Source: Streptomyces sp. WAC05374
GTDB lineage: Bacteria; Actinomycetota; Actinomycetes; Streptomycetales; Streptomycetaceae
Length of the DNA: 64,000 nt
NCBI RefSeq assembly: GCF_004353505.1
Contig: NZ_SMNQ01000010.1
Span: 1 to 64,000, forward strand
Direction: 5' to 3'
Shown here: in pieces, positions 41,593 to 50,319 of the stretch
Numbering within the stretch: position 1 is the stretch's first letter
Layout: each line of letters opens with the position of its first letter
Notes under the pieces: model-generated
What the model was told of the DNA's origin: nothing
Databases searched by the model: none
Seen by the model: only the letters and a program-made list of their open reading frames with translations
Translations under genes and position numbers: made by a program

Positions 41593-43032
41593 GTGACCCG
41601 GATCGTGATCATCGGTGGCGGACCCGGCGGATACGAGGCGGCCCTGGTGGGCGCCCAGCTCGGCGCGGAGGTGACCGTCGTCGACACCGACGGCCTCGGC
41701 GGAGCGTCCGTCCTGACCGACTGCGTACCCTCCAAGACCCTGATCGCCACGGCCGAGGTGATGACGACCTTCGACTCCTCCCACGAGGAGCTCGGCATCA
41801 TCGTCGCGGACGACACGCCGCACATCGAGCAGGCCGCCCGGATCGTCGGCGTCGACCTCGGCAAGGTCAACCGACGGGTGAAGCGGCTCGCCCTCGCCCA
41901 GTCCCACGACATCACCGCCTCCGTCACGCGTGCGGGCGCGCGCGTGCTGCGCGGCCGGGGCCGGCTCGACGGCCGCCAGGCGCTGGACGGCTCCCGCCAG
42001 GTCGTCGTCACCGCCGCCGACGGCACCGAGGAGACGCTCACCGCCGACGCCGTGCTGATCGCGACCGGCGGCCACCCCCGCGAGATCCCCGACGCCCTGC
42101 CGGACGGCGAGCGCATCCTCAACTGGACGCAGGTCTACGACCTCGACGAGCTCCCCGAGGAGCTCATCGTGGTCGGTTCGGGTGTCACCGGTGCCGAGTT
42201 CGCCGGCGCCTACCAGGCGCTGGGCTCCCGGGTCACCCTGGTGTCGAGCCGGGACCGCGTGCTGCCGGGCGAGGACCCGGACGCGGCGGCCGTGCTGGAG
42301 GACGTCTTCCGGCGCCGGGGCATGAACGTCATGGCGCGCTCCCGCGCCGCCTCCGCCAAGCGGGTGGGCGACCGGGTGGAGGTGACGCTCGCCGACGGGC
42401 GGGTCATCTCCGGCACGCACTGCCTGATGGCCGTCGGTGCCGTCCCGAACACCGCCGGGATGGGGCTGGAGGAGGCCGGCGTACGGCTCAAGGAGTCGGG
42501 CCACATCTGGACCGACAAGGTCTCCCGCACCTCCGCGCCGGGCGTGTACGCGGCCGGTGACGTGACCGGTGTCTTCGCGCTGGCCTCGGTGGCGGCGATG
42601 CAGGGCCGGATCGCCATGTACCACTTCCTGGGCGACGCGGTGACGCCGCTGAACCTCAAGACGGTCTCCGCGAACGTGTTCACCGACCCCGAGATCGCCA
42701 CGGTCGGTTACACCCAGGCCGACGTGGACGCCGGCAAGATCGACGCCCGGGTGGTCAAGCTGCCGCTGCTGCGCAACCCGCGCGCCAAGATGCAGGGCAT
42801 CCGGGACGGCTTCGTCAAGATCTTCTGCCGGCCGGGCACGGGGATCGTGGTGGGCGGCGTCGTGGTCGCCCCGCGCGCCTCCGAGCTGATCCACCCGATC
42901 TCGATCGCGGTCGACAACAACCTGACGGTCGAACAGATCGCAAACGCCTTCACCGTGTACCCGTCCCTGTCGGGCTCGATCGCCGAGGTGGCACGACAGT
43001 TGCACACCCGTAAGACGGCCGCCGAGCTCTAG
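41593..43032 (+). CDS. lpdA: LpdA-type NAD(P)H-quinone dehydrogenase (flavoprotein)
   Basis: A 479-residue flavoprotein of the dihydrolipoamide dehydrogenase family: FAD motif GGGPGGYEAALVGAQLG, NAD(P) motif VVGSGVTGAEFAGAYQALG, and VYAAGDVTGVFALA. In the redox region GLGGASVLTDCVPSK, only Cys44 remains and the partner Cys is replaced by Ser39. The C-terminal dimer motif is TVYPSLSGSIAE rather than HAHPTLSE. Both changes match M. tuberculosis LpdA, which is a quinone reductase, not a lipoamide dehydrogenase. GTG 41593 is used. Same local neighbourhood (punA, pmm, add, deoA) occurs in mycobacteria. Confidence 0.9.
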   Translation: MTRIVIIGGGPGGYEAALVGAQLGAEVTVVDTDGLGGASVLTDCVPSKTLIATAEVMTTFDSSHEELGIIVADDTPHIEQAARIVGVDLGKVNRRVKRLALAQSHDITASVTRAGARVLRGRGRLDGRQALDGSRQVVVTAADGTEETLTADAVLIATGGHPREIPDALPDGERILNWTQVYDLDELPEELIVVGSGVTGAEFAGAYQALGSRVTLVSSRDRVLPGEDPDAAAVLEDVFRRRGMNVMARSRAASAKRVGDRVEVTLADGRVISGTHCLMAVGAVPNTAGMGLEEAGVRLKESGHIWTDKVSRTSAPGVYAAGDVTGVFALASVAAMQGRIAMYHFLGDAVTPLNLKTVSANVFTDPEIATVGYTQADVDAGKIDARVVKLPLLRNPRAKMQGIRDGFVKIFCRPGTGIVVGGVVVAPRASELIHPISIAVDNNLTVEQIANAFTVYPSLSGSIAEVARQLHTRKTAAEL

Positions 43033-43117
43033 GCCCCCGAGCGCCCCGCGCGGGCGAGGGACAACACCCGGCAAGCCCCGGCAAGTCGGGACATCGAGCG
43101 GTCAAGGAACGTTCTTG

Positions 43118-43151
43118 GACGGGCCCGCCTATACCACTTGGCGGGCCCGTC
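43118..43151 (+). terminator. Terminator after lpdA
   Basis: Perfect 12-bp stem GACGGGCCCGCC / GGCGGGCCCGTC with a 10-nt loop, 86 bp after the stop. Confidence 0.82.
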
Positions 43152-43220
43152 TGTTCGCAACTTCCCGTAATAGGCGCATACCGCTGCAAAGAAACGGTCG
43201 CTGGGGTTACTGTCAGTTTC

Positions 43221-44183
43221 GTGTTCGCTGCAGAACGTCGTCAGTTGATCCTTGAAATGGTGCGCGCCAATGGGGCGGTATCGCTCCGTGAGCTCGCCCG
43301 CGTCGTCCAGACCTCCGAAGTGACCGTACGGCGTGACGTGCGGGCGCTGGAGGCAGAAGGACTCCTCGACCGCCGGCACGGCGGTGCGGTGCTGCCGGGC
43401 GGTTTTACGCGAGAGTCCGGCTTCCCGCAGAAATCCCATCTCGCGACCGCCGAGAAGACGGCCATCGCCGACGTGGCCGCCGGTCTCGTCGAGGAGGGCG
43501 AGGCCATCGTGGTCGGGGCGGGAACGACCACCCAGGAGCTGGCCCGCCGGCTCGCCCGCGTACCCGGGCTGACCGTCGTCACCAATTCCCTGCTCGTCGC
43601 CCAGGCGCTGGCCCACGCCAACCGGGTGGAGGTCGTCATGACCGGCGGCACCCTGCGCGGCTCCAACTACGCGCTGGTGGGCAGCGGGGCCGAGCAGTCC
43701 CTCCAGGGGCTGAGGGTCTCGCGGGCGTTCCTGTCCGGCAGCGGGCTGACCGCCGAGCGGGGCCTGTCCACGTCCAACATGCTGTCGGCGAGCGTCGACC
43801 GGGCGCTGGTCCAGGCGGCGGCGGAGGTCGTCGTGCTGGCCGACCACACCAAGCTCGGCACGGACACCATGTTCCAGACCGTGCCGACGGACGTGATCAC
43901 CCGGCTGGTCACCGACGAGCCGCCCGCGCACGACGACCGTGCGGCCACCGAGCTCCAGGCGCTGGCGGACCAGGGTGTCCAGGTCACCGTGGCCGGTCCC
44001 GCACCCGGCTCGTCCGGCGCGGACGGCGCCCCGCCCCCGGGCCGGCAGGCCCGCCGGGACGTCCCCCTGCCGGGCCAGCGCGGCCGCCACCCGGGCGGGC
44101 CGCAGCTCCGCAGCGCGTCCCTGTCGGCGGACGGCCCGCCACCGGAGCGCGGCGCACGCGTGGCCGACCTGCGCCGCCGCTGA
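43221..44183 (+). CDS. DeoR-family transcriptional regulator
   Basis: A 320-residue DeoR/GlpR-type protein. HTH at residues 3-58 (RRQLILEMVRANGAVSLRELARVVQTSEVTVRRDVRALEAEGLLDRRHGG). Sugar-isomerase-like effector domain at about 75-235 (GEAIVVGAGTTTQELARRL, VVTNSLLVAQAL, VVMTGGTLRGSNYALVG, VLADHTKLG). The last about 75 residues are a Pro/Gly/Arg-rich low-complexity tail not typical of the family (usually about 250 aa). GTG 43221 lies 7 nt after TACTGT, so probably leaderless. It is the only sugar-phosphate-sensing regulator in the window and a candidate for the nucleoside regulon, without direct proof. Confidence 0.85.
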   Translation: MFAAERRQLILEMVRANGAVSLRELARVVQTSEVTVRRDVRALEAEGLLDRRHGGAVLPGGFTRESGFPQKSHLATAEKTAIADVAAGLVEEGEAIVVGAGTTTQELARRLARVPGLTVVTNSLLVAQALAHANRVEVVMTGGTLRGSNYALVGSGAEQSLQGLRVSRAFLSGSGLTAERGLSTSNMLSASVDRALVQAAAEVVVLADHTKLGTDTMFQTVPTDVITRLVTDEPPAHDDRAATELQALADQGVQVTVAGPAPGSSGADGAPPPGRQARRDVPLPGQRGRHPGGPQLRSASLSADGPPPERGARVADLRRR

Positions 44184-44326
44184 CGCGCGGGGCGGAAGGG
44201 GCGCGGGCGGCTCGGGCGCCGGGCGGGCGGGCGCCGGGTGGATCCAGCGCCCCGCGCCGGGGGTGCGTCGCGGGTCCCGCACCGGTGGTGCGTACCCGGG
44301 CCGGGCGTCGCCGCACCGGCAGTGCG

Positions 44327-44935
44327 TCACGCCTTCAGGCCGCGCAACGTGAGCATCAGGAGCCGGTCGGCCAGTTCCGGGTCGTCCGGCGACTGTTCGG
44401 CCGCCAGGGCGATCGCGTTGGTGAGCTGCATCAGGTCGCCGATCGACACGTCCGCCCGTACCGCGCCCGCCTCCTGGGCGCGCACCAGCAGGCGCTCGCC
44501 CGCCGCGCGCATCGGCGTGCTGCACTGCGACAGGGCCGAACTGGCGTCGTGCGAGGCCGACATGAGCGCCCGGGCCAGGCCCCGGTACTCACCGGCGTGC
44601 GTGACGATGGCGCGCAGCCACTCCACCAGCGCCGTACAGGGCTGTTCCGAGGCGGCCAGGTCGCGCGACCTGGCCAGCAGGGCGTGCAGCGCCTCCTGGA
44701 AGACGGCGTTCATCAGCGCGTGCCGGTTCGGGAAGTGCCGGTACAGGGTGCCGATCCCGACCCCCGCGCGGCGCGCGACGTCCTCCAGCGACGCGTCGGT
44801 GCCGTGCTCCGCGAAGGCGGCCCGCGCCTCGGCGAGCAGCCGCTCGTAGTTGCGGCGGGCGTCGGCGCGCATGGGGCGCGGCGCGCCCGGCGCCCTGTCC
44901 GCCGCCGTCCCGCTCGCCGCCGCACTCGTCACCAT
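44327..44935 (-). CDS. TetR-family regulator
   Basis: A 202-residue TetR regulator. HTH at about residues 25-70 (RRNYERLLAEARAAFAEHGTDASLEDVARRAGVGIGTLYRHFPNRHAL), then the all-helical ligand domain with VEWLRAIVTHAGEYRGLARALMSASH. GGGAGG precedes ATG 44935. It resembles the group of TetR proteins usually found next to short-chain dehydrogenases, but no such gene is nearby. It is downstream of, and in the same direction as, the carboxylase gene, separated by a terminator. The target is unknown. Confidence 0.87.
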   Translation of the reverse strand: MVTSAAASGTAADRAPGAPRPMRADARRNYERLLAEARAAFAEHGTDASLEDVARRAGVGIGTLYRHFPNRHALMNAVFQEALHALLARSRDLAASEQPCTALVEWLRAIVTHAGEYRGLARALMSASHDASSALSQCSTPMRAAGERLLVRAQEAGAVRADVSIGDLMQLTNAIALAAEQSPDDPELADRLLMLTLRGLKA

Positions 44936-44996
44936 CGCGCCGTCCTCCCTCGTACCGCCGCCGCCCTACGCCTCCAGGATGCCATCGCGGACATGG

Positions 44997-45033
44997 CGAG
45001 GGGCCCGCCGGCCATGTGCCGACGGGCCCCTCG
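44997..45033 (-). terminator. Terminator of the biotin carboxylase gene
   Basis: 11-bp stem CGAGGGGCCCG / CGGGCCCCTCG with a 15-nt loop, 17 bp after the accA2-type gene stop (leftward). Confidence 0.8.
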
Positions 45034-45050
45034 TGGTGCGCCGGAGCGCC

Positions 45051-46805
45051 TCAGTCCTTGATCTCGCAGATCGCGGCGCCGGACGTCACCGACGCGCCGA
45101 CCTCCGCCGACAGGCCCTTGATCGTGCCCGCCCGGTGGGCGTTGAGCGGCTGCTCCATCTTCATCGCCTCGAGGACGACGATGAGGTCGCCCTCCTTGAC
45201 CTCCTGGCCCTCCTCGACCGCGACCTTGACGATCGTGCCCTGCATCGGGGAGGCGAGGGTGTCGCCCGAGGCGGCGGAGCCGGCCTTCTTGGCGGCGCGG
45301 CGCTTGGGCTTGGCGCCCGCGGCCAGACCCGTGCGGGCCAGGCTCATGCCCAGCGAGGACGGCAGCGAGACCTCCAGGCGCTTGCCGCCGACCTCGACGA
45401 CGACGGTCTCGCGGCCGGGCTCCTCCTCCGCCTCGGTGGCGGCGGGGGCGGCGAAGGCCGGGATGTCGTTGACGAACTCGGTCTCGATCCAGCGGGTGTG
45501 CACCCGGAACGGGTCGCTGGTGAAGGCCGGGTCCTGGACGACCGCGCGGTGGAACGGGATGGCGGTGGCCATGCCCTCCACCGTGAACTCCGCGAGGGCG
45601 CGGGCGGCCCGCTGGAGGGCCTGCTCACGGGTGGCGCCGGTGACGATCAGCTTGGCCAGCAGCGAGTCCCACGCCGGGCCGATGACGCTGCCGGACTCCA
45701 CGCCCGCGTCCAGGCGGACGCCCGGACCCGACGGCGGGGTGAAGGTGGTGACGGTGCCGGGGGCGGGGAGGAAGTTGCGGCCCGGGTCCTCGCCGTTGAT
45801 GCGGAACTCGAAGGAGTGGCCGCGCACGGCCGGGTCGCCGTAGCCGAGCTCCTCGCCGTCGGCGATGCGGAACATCTCGCGCACGAGGTCGATGCCGGTG
45901 ACCTCCTCGGTGACCGGGTGTTCCACCTGGAGTCGGGTGTTGACCTCCAGGAAGGAGATCGTGCCGTCGAGGCCGACCAGGAACTCCACGGTGCCGGCGC
46001 CGACGTAGCCGGCCTCCTTCAGGATGGCCTTGGACGCCCGGTACAGCTCGGCGTTCTGCTCCTCGGTCAGGAACGGCGCGGGGGCCTCCTCGACCAGCTT
46101 CTGGTGGCGGCGCTGGAGCGAGCAGTCACGCGTCGAGACGACCACGACGTTGCCGTGCTTGTCGGCCAGGCACTGGGTCTCGACGTGGCGCGGCTTGTCG
46201 AGGTAGCGCTCGACGAAGCACTCGCCCCGGCCGAAGGCGGCGACGGCCTCACGGACGGCGGAGTCGTACAGCTCCGGCACCTCTTCGAGCGTGCGGGCGA
46301 CCTTCAGGCCGCGACCGCCGCCGCCGAAGGCGGCCTTGATGGCGATCGGCAGGCCGTTCTCCTTGGCGAAGGCCACGACCTCGTCGGCGCCGGAGACCGG
46401 GTCCGGGGTGCCGGCGACCAGCGGCGCGCCGGCGCGCTGGGCGATGTGACGGGCGGCGACCTTGTCACCGAGGTCCCGGATGGCCTGCGGCGGCGGGCCG
46501 ATCCAGGTCAGACCCGCGTCGATGACGGCCTGGGCGAACTCCGCGTTCTCGGAGAGGAATCCGTACCCGGGATGGACGGCGTCCGCGCCGGAGTCGGCGG
46601 CGGCCTGGAGCACCTTGGCGATGTCCAGATAGCTGGCCGCCGGGGTGTCACCGCCCAGGGCGAACGCCTCGTCGGCCGCACGGACGTGCAGGGCGTCCCG
46701 GTCCGGATCGGCGTAGACGGCTACGCTCGCGATCCCGGCATCCCGGCAGGCACGGGCGACACGGACAGCGATTTCGCCACGGTTGGCGATGAGCACCTTG
46801 CGCAC
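45051..46805 (-). CDS. accA2: Acyl-CoA carboxylase alpha subunit (biotin carboxylase plus BCCP)
   Basis: A 584-residue subunit shared by actinobacterial acetyl-/propionyl-CoA carboxylases. Biotin carboxylase: residues 1-450 (KVLIANRGEIAVRVARACRD; IKAAFGGGGRGLKV ATP grasp; FLEVNTRLQVEHPVTE). Linker with an Ala/Lys-rich patch (KPKRRAAKKAGSAAS). Biotinyl domain at the C-terminus with EAMKMEQ, biotin on Lys549. GTG 46805 follows AAGGAGGG. It carboxylates biotin for PccB (50523) and needs BirA (52231) for biotinylation. S. coelicolor accA2 has the same position and size (590 aa). Confidence 0.93.
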   Translation of the reverse strand: MRKVLIANRGEIAVRVARACRDAGIASVAVYADPDRDALHVRAADEAFALGGDTPAASYLDIAKVLQAAADSGADAVHPGYGFLSENAEFAQAVIDAGLTWIGPPPQAIRDLGDKVAARHIAQRAGAPLVAGTPDPVSGADEVVAFAKENGLPIAIKAAFGGGGRGLKVARTLEEVPELYDSAVREAVAAFGRGECFVERYLDKPRHVETQCLADKHGNVVVVSTRDCSLQRRHQKLVEEAPAPFLTEEQNAELYRASKAILKEAGYVGAGTVEFLVGLDGTISFLEVNTRLQVEHPVTEEVTGIDLVREMFRIADGEELGYGDPAVRGHSFEFRINGEDPGRNFLPAPGTVTTFTPPSGPGVRLDAGVESGSVIGPAWDSLLAKLIVTGATREQALQRAARALAEFTVEGMATAIPFHRAVVQDPAFTSDPFRVHTRWIETEFVNDIPAFAAPAATEAEEEPGRETVVVEVGGKRLEVSLPSSLGMSLARTGLAAGAKPKRRAAKKAGSAASGDTLASPMQGTIVKVAVEEGQEVKEGDLIVVLEAMKMEQPLNAHRAGTIKGLSAEVGASVTSGAAICEIKD

Positions 46806-47151
46806 GATGGCTCCCTCCTTGAAACAAGCTGAGTTTAGGGACAGCCGACACGGCCTTTCGACCCGTCCCCAATGGTGAGCTTGCCCACACGGAGCGTGAT
46901 TCGAGGCGTAGTGGAGTCGTGAAATCCCTTGTCGCACCACGTTACGCAGGGCTTCTGAACGGAACAGTAACCCTGAGGTGTGGTCAAGGTCTCTGTCTTC
47001 ACGGCCAGCGCCCCCTCCCGTTTCTTTGTGGAGTCCCTACGAATGGGCGAATGATTCTTTGCGGCGCTGTCAGAACCCTTGTCCGAACGTTTACCAGTCA
47101 GTAGCCTGCGCGCAGTCGTCCGTACTGCGAGTAACAGGCAGGGGAGAGCCC
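46806..47151. other. Divergent regulatory region of the carboxylase gene
   Basis: 346 bp without a gene. It holds the promoter for the leftward carboxylase gene and, at 47079-47107, a well-formed rightward promoter for the membrane protein. The centre is comparatively AT-rich (GAACGGAACAGTAACCCT, near 46957; TTTCTTTGTGGAG). No hairpin or palindrome stands out. Confidence 0.5.
47079..47107 (+). promoter_or_regulatory. Promoter of the small membrane protein gene
   Basis: TTGTCC (47079-47084), 17-bp spacer, TAGCCT (47102-47107). Consensus-like housekeeping promoter about 45 bp before ATG 47152. Confidence 0.65.
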
Positions 47152-47598
47152 ATGGTGGCCCGCAGACCGATAGCGCTGGCGGCCGGGATCGTGCTGGTCC
47201 TGGAGGCGGTGGGCCTCGTGCTGCTGCACATGGTGCTCGCCCGGGTGATGGGCGGTCAGCGGATGTCGCTGGACGGGCTGGACCCGGATCTGATGGTCAC
47301 CGCCATCTGGATCATGGGCGGTGTCCTCGGCGCGTACGTGGCGCTGTGCGGGGTGCTGCTGGTGCTCCTCGGCGTACGGGACCGCCGCCTCGGGCGCGCC
47401 GCGCGGATCGTGCTCATCTCCTGTGCGATCACGCACGGGGTGCTGGGCGCGGTCGTCGTCGGCCTGGTGGGCTGGGCGGCGTTCGCGTACATGATGGTGG
47501 TGCTGGGGCTCGTCGTGGCGTCACTCGTGCTGTACGCGCCGGAGCACGGGGCGCGTGAGCCGGCGCCGCCCGTGGAGGGCGGCGTGGCCCCGGCGTGA
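47152..47598 (+). CDS. Four-helix membrane protein of unknown function
   Basis: A 148-residue integral membrane protein with four hydrophobic segments: ALAAGIVLVLEAVGLVLLHMVLA, WIMGGVLGAYVALCGVLLVLLGV, VLISCAITHGVLGAVVVGLVGWAAF and MMVVLGLVVASLVLY. The tail is Pro/Glu-rich. GGGGAGAG precedes ATG 47152. Conserved between the carboxylase and maf genes in Streptomyces; I recognise no functional family. It ends 12 bp before the convergent maf gene. Confidence 0.78.
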   Translation: MVARRPIALAAGIVLVLEAVGLVLLHMVLARVMGGQRMSLDGLDPDLMVTAIWIMGGVLGAYVALCGVLLVLLGVRDRRLGRAARIVLISCAITHGVLGAVVVGLVGWAAFAYMMVVLGLVVASLVLYAPEHGAREPAPPVEGGVAPA

Positions 47599-47610
47599 GG
47601 GTCGGGACGG

Positions 47611-48219
47611 TCAGTCCCACAGGTCGGTGATGGCGACGCCCAGCTCCGCCAGCAGGCGGCGCAGCAGGGGCAGGGACAGGCCGATCACATTGCCCGGGTC
47701 GCCGTCGACGCCGTCGATGAAGGGCGCCGAGCGGCCGTCCAGGGTGAACGCGCCCGCCACGTGGAGGGGTTCGCCGCTGGCGACGTACCGCGCGATCTCC
47801 TCGTCCGTCGGGTCGCCGAAGCGGACCAGGGTGGAGGCGGTCGCGGAGGCGTACCGCTTGGCGGTCGTGTCGTAGACGCAGTGGCCGGTCTGGAGGATGC
47901 CCGCACGGCCGCGCATCGCCTTCCAGCGGGCGGTGGCCTCCTCGGCGTCGGCGGGCTTGCCCAGGGCCTGCTTGTCCAGCTCCAGCACCGAGTCGCAGCC
48001 GATGACGAGGGCGCCGCTCGCCTCCGGCTTGGCGGCCACGTGGGCGGCCTTGGCCTCGGCGAGGGCGAGCGCCAGTTCGGCCGGGGTCGGGGCGGTGAAC
48101 CTGTCCTCGTCGACCCCGCTGACGATCACCTCGGGGGCGAGTCCGGCCTGGCGCAGCAGACCGAGGCGGGCGGGGGACGCGGAGGCCAGGACGAGGCGGC
48201 GGCGCCGATCAGCAGTCAT
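47611..48219 (-). CDS. maf: Maf-type nucleotide pyrophosphatase
   Basis: A 202-residue Maf protein that hydrolyses non-canonical or UTP/dTTP-type nucleoside triphosphates to monophosphates. LVLASASPARLGLLRQAGL, IVSGVDED, AKAAHVAA, VIGCDSVLELDKQALGKPADAEEA and FIDGVDGDPGNVIGLSLPLLRRLL are the family's conserved blocks with the catalytic Asp and Lys. ATG 48219 lies 7 nt after TACGAT, suggesting a leaderless mRNA; ATG 48228 would fall inside that spacing. It belongs to the conserved acc-maf-pcc block. Confidence 0.9.
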   Translation of the reverse strand: MTADRRRRLVLASASPARLGLLRQAGLAPEVIVSGVDEDRFTAPTPAELALALAEAKAAHVAAKPEASGALVIGCDSVLELDKQALGKPADAEEATARWKAMRGRAGILQTGHCVYDTTAKRYASATASTLVRFGDPTDEEIARYVASGEPLHVAGAFTLDGRSAPFIDGVDGDPGNVIGLSLPLLRRLLAELGVAITDLWD

Positions 48220-48268
48220 GGGCGCCATCGTACGGAAAACGCCCCCGGCGGCGGGTCGGGCGCCGGGG

Positions 48269-48397
48269 TCAGTGCAGGCCCACCACGAACATCGCCAGCA
48301 GCATCGCCAGCGCCAGCAGGATGCCCGCGCGCCGCAGCATCGCCTGCATGTCGCGCATCTCCTCGGGGGGTTCGTTCTCGGGGTCGGACCACAGCAT
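48269..48397 (-). CDS. 42-residue membrane protein
   Basis: A conserved-looking small protein: an acidic/polar N-terminus (MLWSDPENEPPEEMRDMQAMLRRAG) followed by one membrane helix (ILLALAMLLAMFVVGLH). AAGG lies directly before ATG 48397. Short proteins of this pattern, next to maf and the pcc genes, are found in Streptomyces, and some are annotated as morphogenic membrane proteins; I cannot confirm that name here. Its position between maf and a TetR gene, in the same direction, is the only context. Confidence 0.65.
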   Translation of the reverse strand: MLWSDPENEPPEEMRDMQAMLRRAGILLALAMLLAMFVVGLH

Positions 48398-48471
48398 CCT
48401 TCGATCCTGCTGGCCCGGTCCGCGCGGCGCCTGAGTACGCGTACTCAGGCGCCGGGGTGCCCGGGGACTAC

Positions 48472-49095
48472 TCAGGGGCGGACGAACACCCCCGCACGGG
48501 TGGCGGCCAGCGCCGCGGCCACCGCCCGGTCGCCGTCGGCGCCGGTGAGCGGCTCGTGGCTGACCGCGAAGCGGTAGTAGAGCGGGGCGGACACGGCGCG
48601 CAGGACCTCCAGGGGATCGGTGCCGGCCGGGGCCTCGCCGCGTTCGGCGGCGCGTTCGACGGTGGGCGCCCAGGCGCGCAGGCGGGTCTCGTAGAAGCCG
48701 CGCAGGGCGGTGGCGCACTCCTCGTCGCAGGCGGCCGCCGCGATGACCGCCCGGAAGACGGGGCCCATGCGGGGGTCGGTGAGCGTCGTGGTGACGAGGG
48801 CGGCGTTGGCGCGCAGGTCGCCCTCGAGGGACCCGGTGTCCGCGGCGGGGACGGACCGCTCGGCCATGTCGCGCAGCAGGTCGGCGACGAGGCCCACGGG
48901 GGAGGCCCAGCGCCGGTACACGGTGGTCTTGCCGACGCCCGCGCCGGCGGCGATCCGGTCCATGGCGAGCGCGTGGAAGCCGTCCGCGGCCAGGGCGTCC
49001 TCGGTGGCGCGGAGGACGGCGGCGCGGACCTTCGCGGTGCGGCCGCCGGGGCGTACGGTGCCGGGCGTGGTCTCCAAATGGGACTCCTGTTTCAT
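48472..49095 (-). CDS. TetR-family regulator
   Basis: A 207-residue TetR regulator with a typical N-terminal HTH (KVRAAVLRATEDALAADGFHALAMDRIAAGAGVGKTTVYRRWASPVGLV, about residues 22-70). The C-terminal domain is of the TetR_C-type (RAVIAAAACDEECATALRGFYETRLRAW). Divergent from the GDSL esterase gene with a 72-bp gap that includes a GGAActcgcTTCC inverted repeat (49138-49150). This is the probable operator for both genes. The ligand is unknown. Confidence 0.87.
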   Translation of the reverse strand: MKQESHLETTPGTVRPGGRTAKVRAAVLRATEDALAADGFHALAMDRIAAGAGVGKTTVYRRWASPVGLVADLLRDMAERSVPAADTGSLEGDLRANAALVTTTLTDPRMGPVFRAVIAAAACDEECATALRGFYETRLRAWAPTVERAAERGEAPAGTDPLEVLRAVSAPLYYRFAVSHEPLTGADGDRAVAAALAATRAGVFVRP

Positions 49096-49167
49096 TTAGT
49101 CGGGTCGTGGTGGTACGGTCCCGGGGTGCAGCTTAATGGAACTCGCTTCCCGTTAGGAGTCTCGGTC

Positions 49168-50319
49168 ATGAACTGGACCGCCGCCTGGACCGCCTCGCCC
49201 CAGCTCCCCTCCGCCGGCTTCACCCCGAACTGGTCCCAGGAGGGCTTCTCCGGCCACACCCTGCGCCAGATCGTCCGTGTCACCGCCGCCGGGGACCGCG
49301 TGCGTGTCCGGCTCTCGAACGCGTACGGGACCTCACCCCTGCACATCGCCGGGGCCACCATCGCCCTCACCGACACGGGCGCGGCCCTCCGCCCCGGCTC
49401 GCTGCGCCACCTCACCTTCAAGGGCGCCCGCTCGCTGGTCGTCCCCGCCCGCGGGCAGGCCGAGAGCGACGCCGCCAAGCTTGCCGTGGAGCGCCTGGAC
49501 CGGGTCACCGTCACCCTCCACCTGGCCGGCACCACCGGCCCGGCCACCTTCCACGCCCAGGGCTTCACCGACAGCCACCGCGCGGAGGGGGACCACCTCG
49601 ACGACGTCACCGGCACGCCGTTCACCGGGACGACCGCGTCCTGGTACTACCTCAGCGGGGTGGACGTGAGCGGCGCCGACCCGGCACCCGGGGGCGTCGT
49701 CCTGTTCGGCGACTCCCTCACGGACGGCTTCGGCTCCACCCCGAACGCCGACCGCCGCTGGTCCGACGCCCTCGCCGAACGCGTCGACCGTCCCGTCCTG
49801 AACGCCGGCATCGGCGGCAACCTGCTGCTCAACGACTCGGCCTGGTACGGCGAGCGCGCCTCGGCCCGCTTCCACCGCGACGCCCTCGACCTGCCCGGCG
49901 TCACGACCGTCGTCCTCCTCCAGGGACTGAACGACATCGGCTACAGCGAGGCCCGCGACCAGCCGACCTACAAGCCCGCCCCGGTCCACTCGGCAGCCGG
50001 CCTGATCGCCGGGTACCGGCGGCTGATACGGGCCGCACGCGCGCGTGGCGTACGGATCGTCGGCGCGACCATCCTGCCGTTCAAGGGCACCACCCACTGG
50101 GGGCCCCGTGCCGCCGGGGTCGCCGCCGAGGTCAACGACTGGATGCGCGAGTCCGGCGAGTTCGACGCGGTCGTCGACCTGCACCGGCTCATGGGCGACC
50201 CGTCCGACCCGGACCGCCTGAACCCCGCGTACGCGTACGAAGACGGCCTCCACCCGGACGACGCGGGATACCGCGTCATGGCGGAGGCCGTCCTGCCCGT
50301 GCTTCAGGCCGGCCAGTAG
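49168..50319 (+). CDS. SGNH/GDSL hydrolase
   Basis: A 383-residue esterase-like protein. An N-terminal beta-rich domain (about 1-165; WTAAWTASPQ, HTLRQIVRVTAAGDRVRVRLSNAYG) precedes the SGNH domain. The latter contains VVLFGDSLTDGFG (catalytic Ser), NAGIGGNLLL (Gly), LLQGLNDIGYS (Asn) and DGLHPDDAGYRVMA (Asp/His). No signal peptide is seen, unlike many secreted relatives. GGAG 10 nt before ATG 49168 sets the start. It is regulated in all likelihood by the divergent TetR gene, and its last 16 bp overlap the convergent accE gene. Confidence 0.9.
   Translation: MNWTAAWTASPQLPSAGFTPNWSQEGFSGHTLRQIVRVTAAGDRVRVRLSNAYGTSPLHIAGATIALTDTGAALRPGSLRHLTFKGARSLVVPARGQAESDAAKLAVERLDRVTVTLHLAGTTGPATFHAQGFTDSHRAEGDHLDDVTGTPFTGTTASWYYLSGVDVSGADPAPGGVVLFGDSLTDGFGSTPNADRRWSDALAERVDRPVLNAGIGGNLLLNDSAWYGERASARFHRDALDLPGVTTVVLLQGLNDIGYSEARDQPTYKPAPVHSAAGLIAGYRRLIRAARARGVRIVGATILPFKGTTHWGPRAAGVAAEVNDWMRESGEFDAVVDLHRLMGDPSDPDRLNPAYAYEDGLHPDDAGYRVMAEAVLPVLQAGQ

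Noticed and set aside
49134..49155. A perfect palindromic operator for the TetR/GDSL pair
   Set aside because: The GGAA-n5-TTCC core is symmetric but the outer TAA/TTA arms are out of register by one base, so it is only noted as a probable site in the TetR entry.
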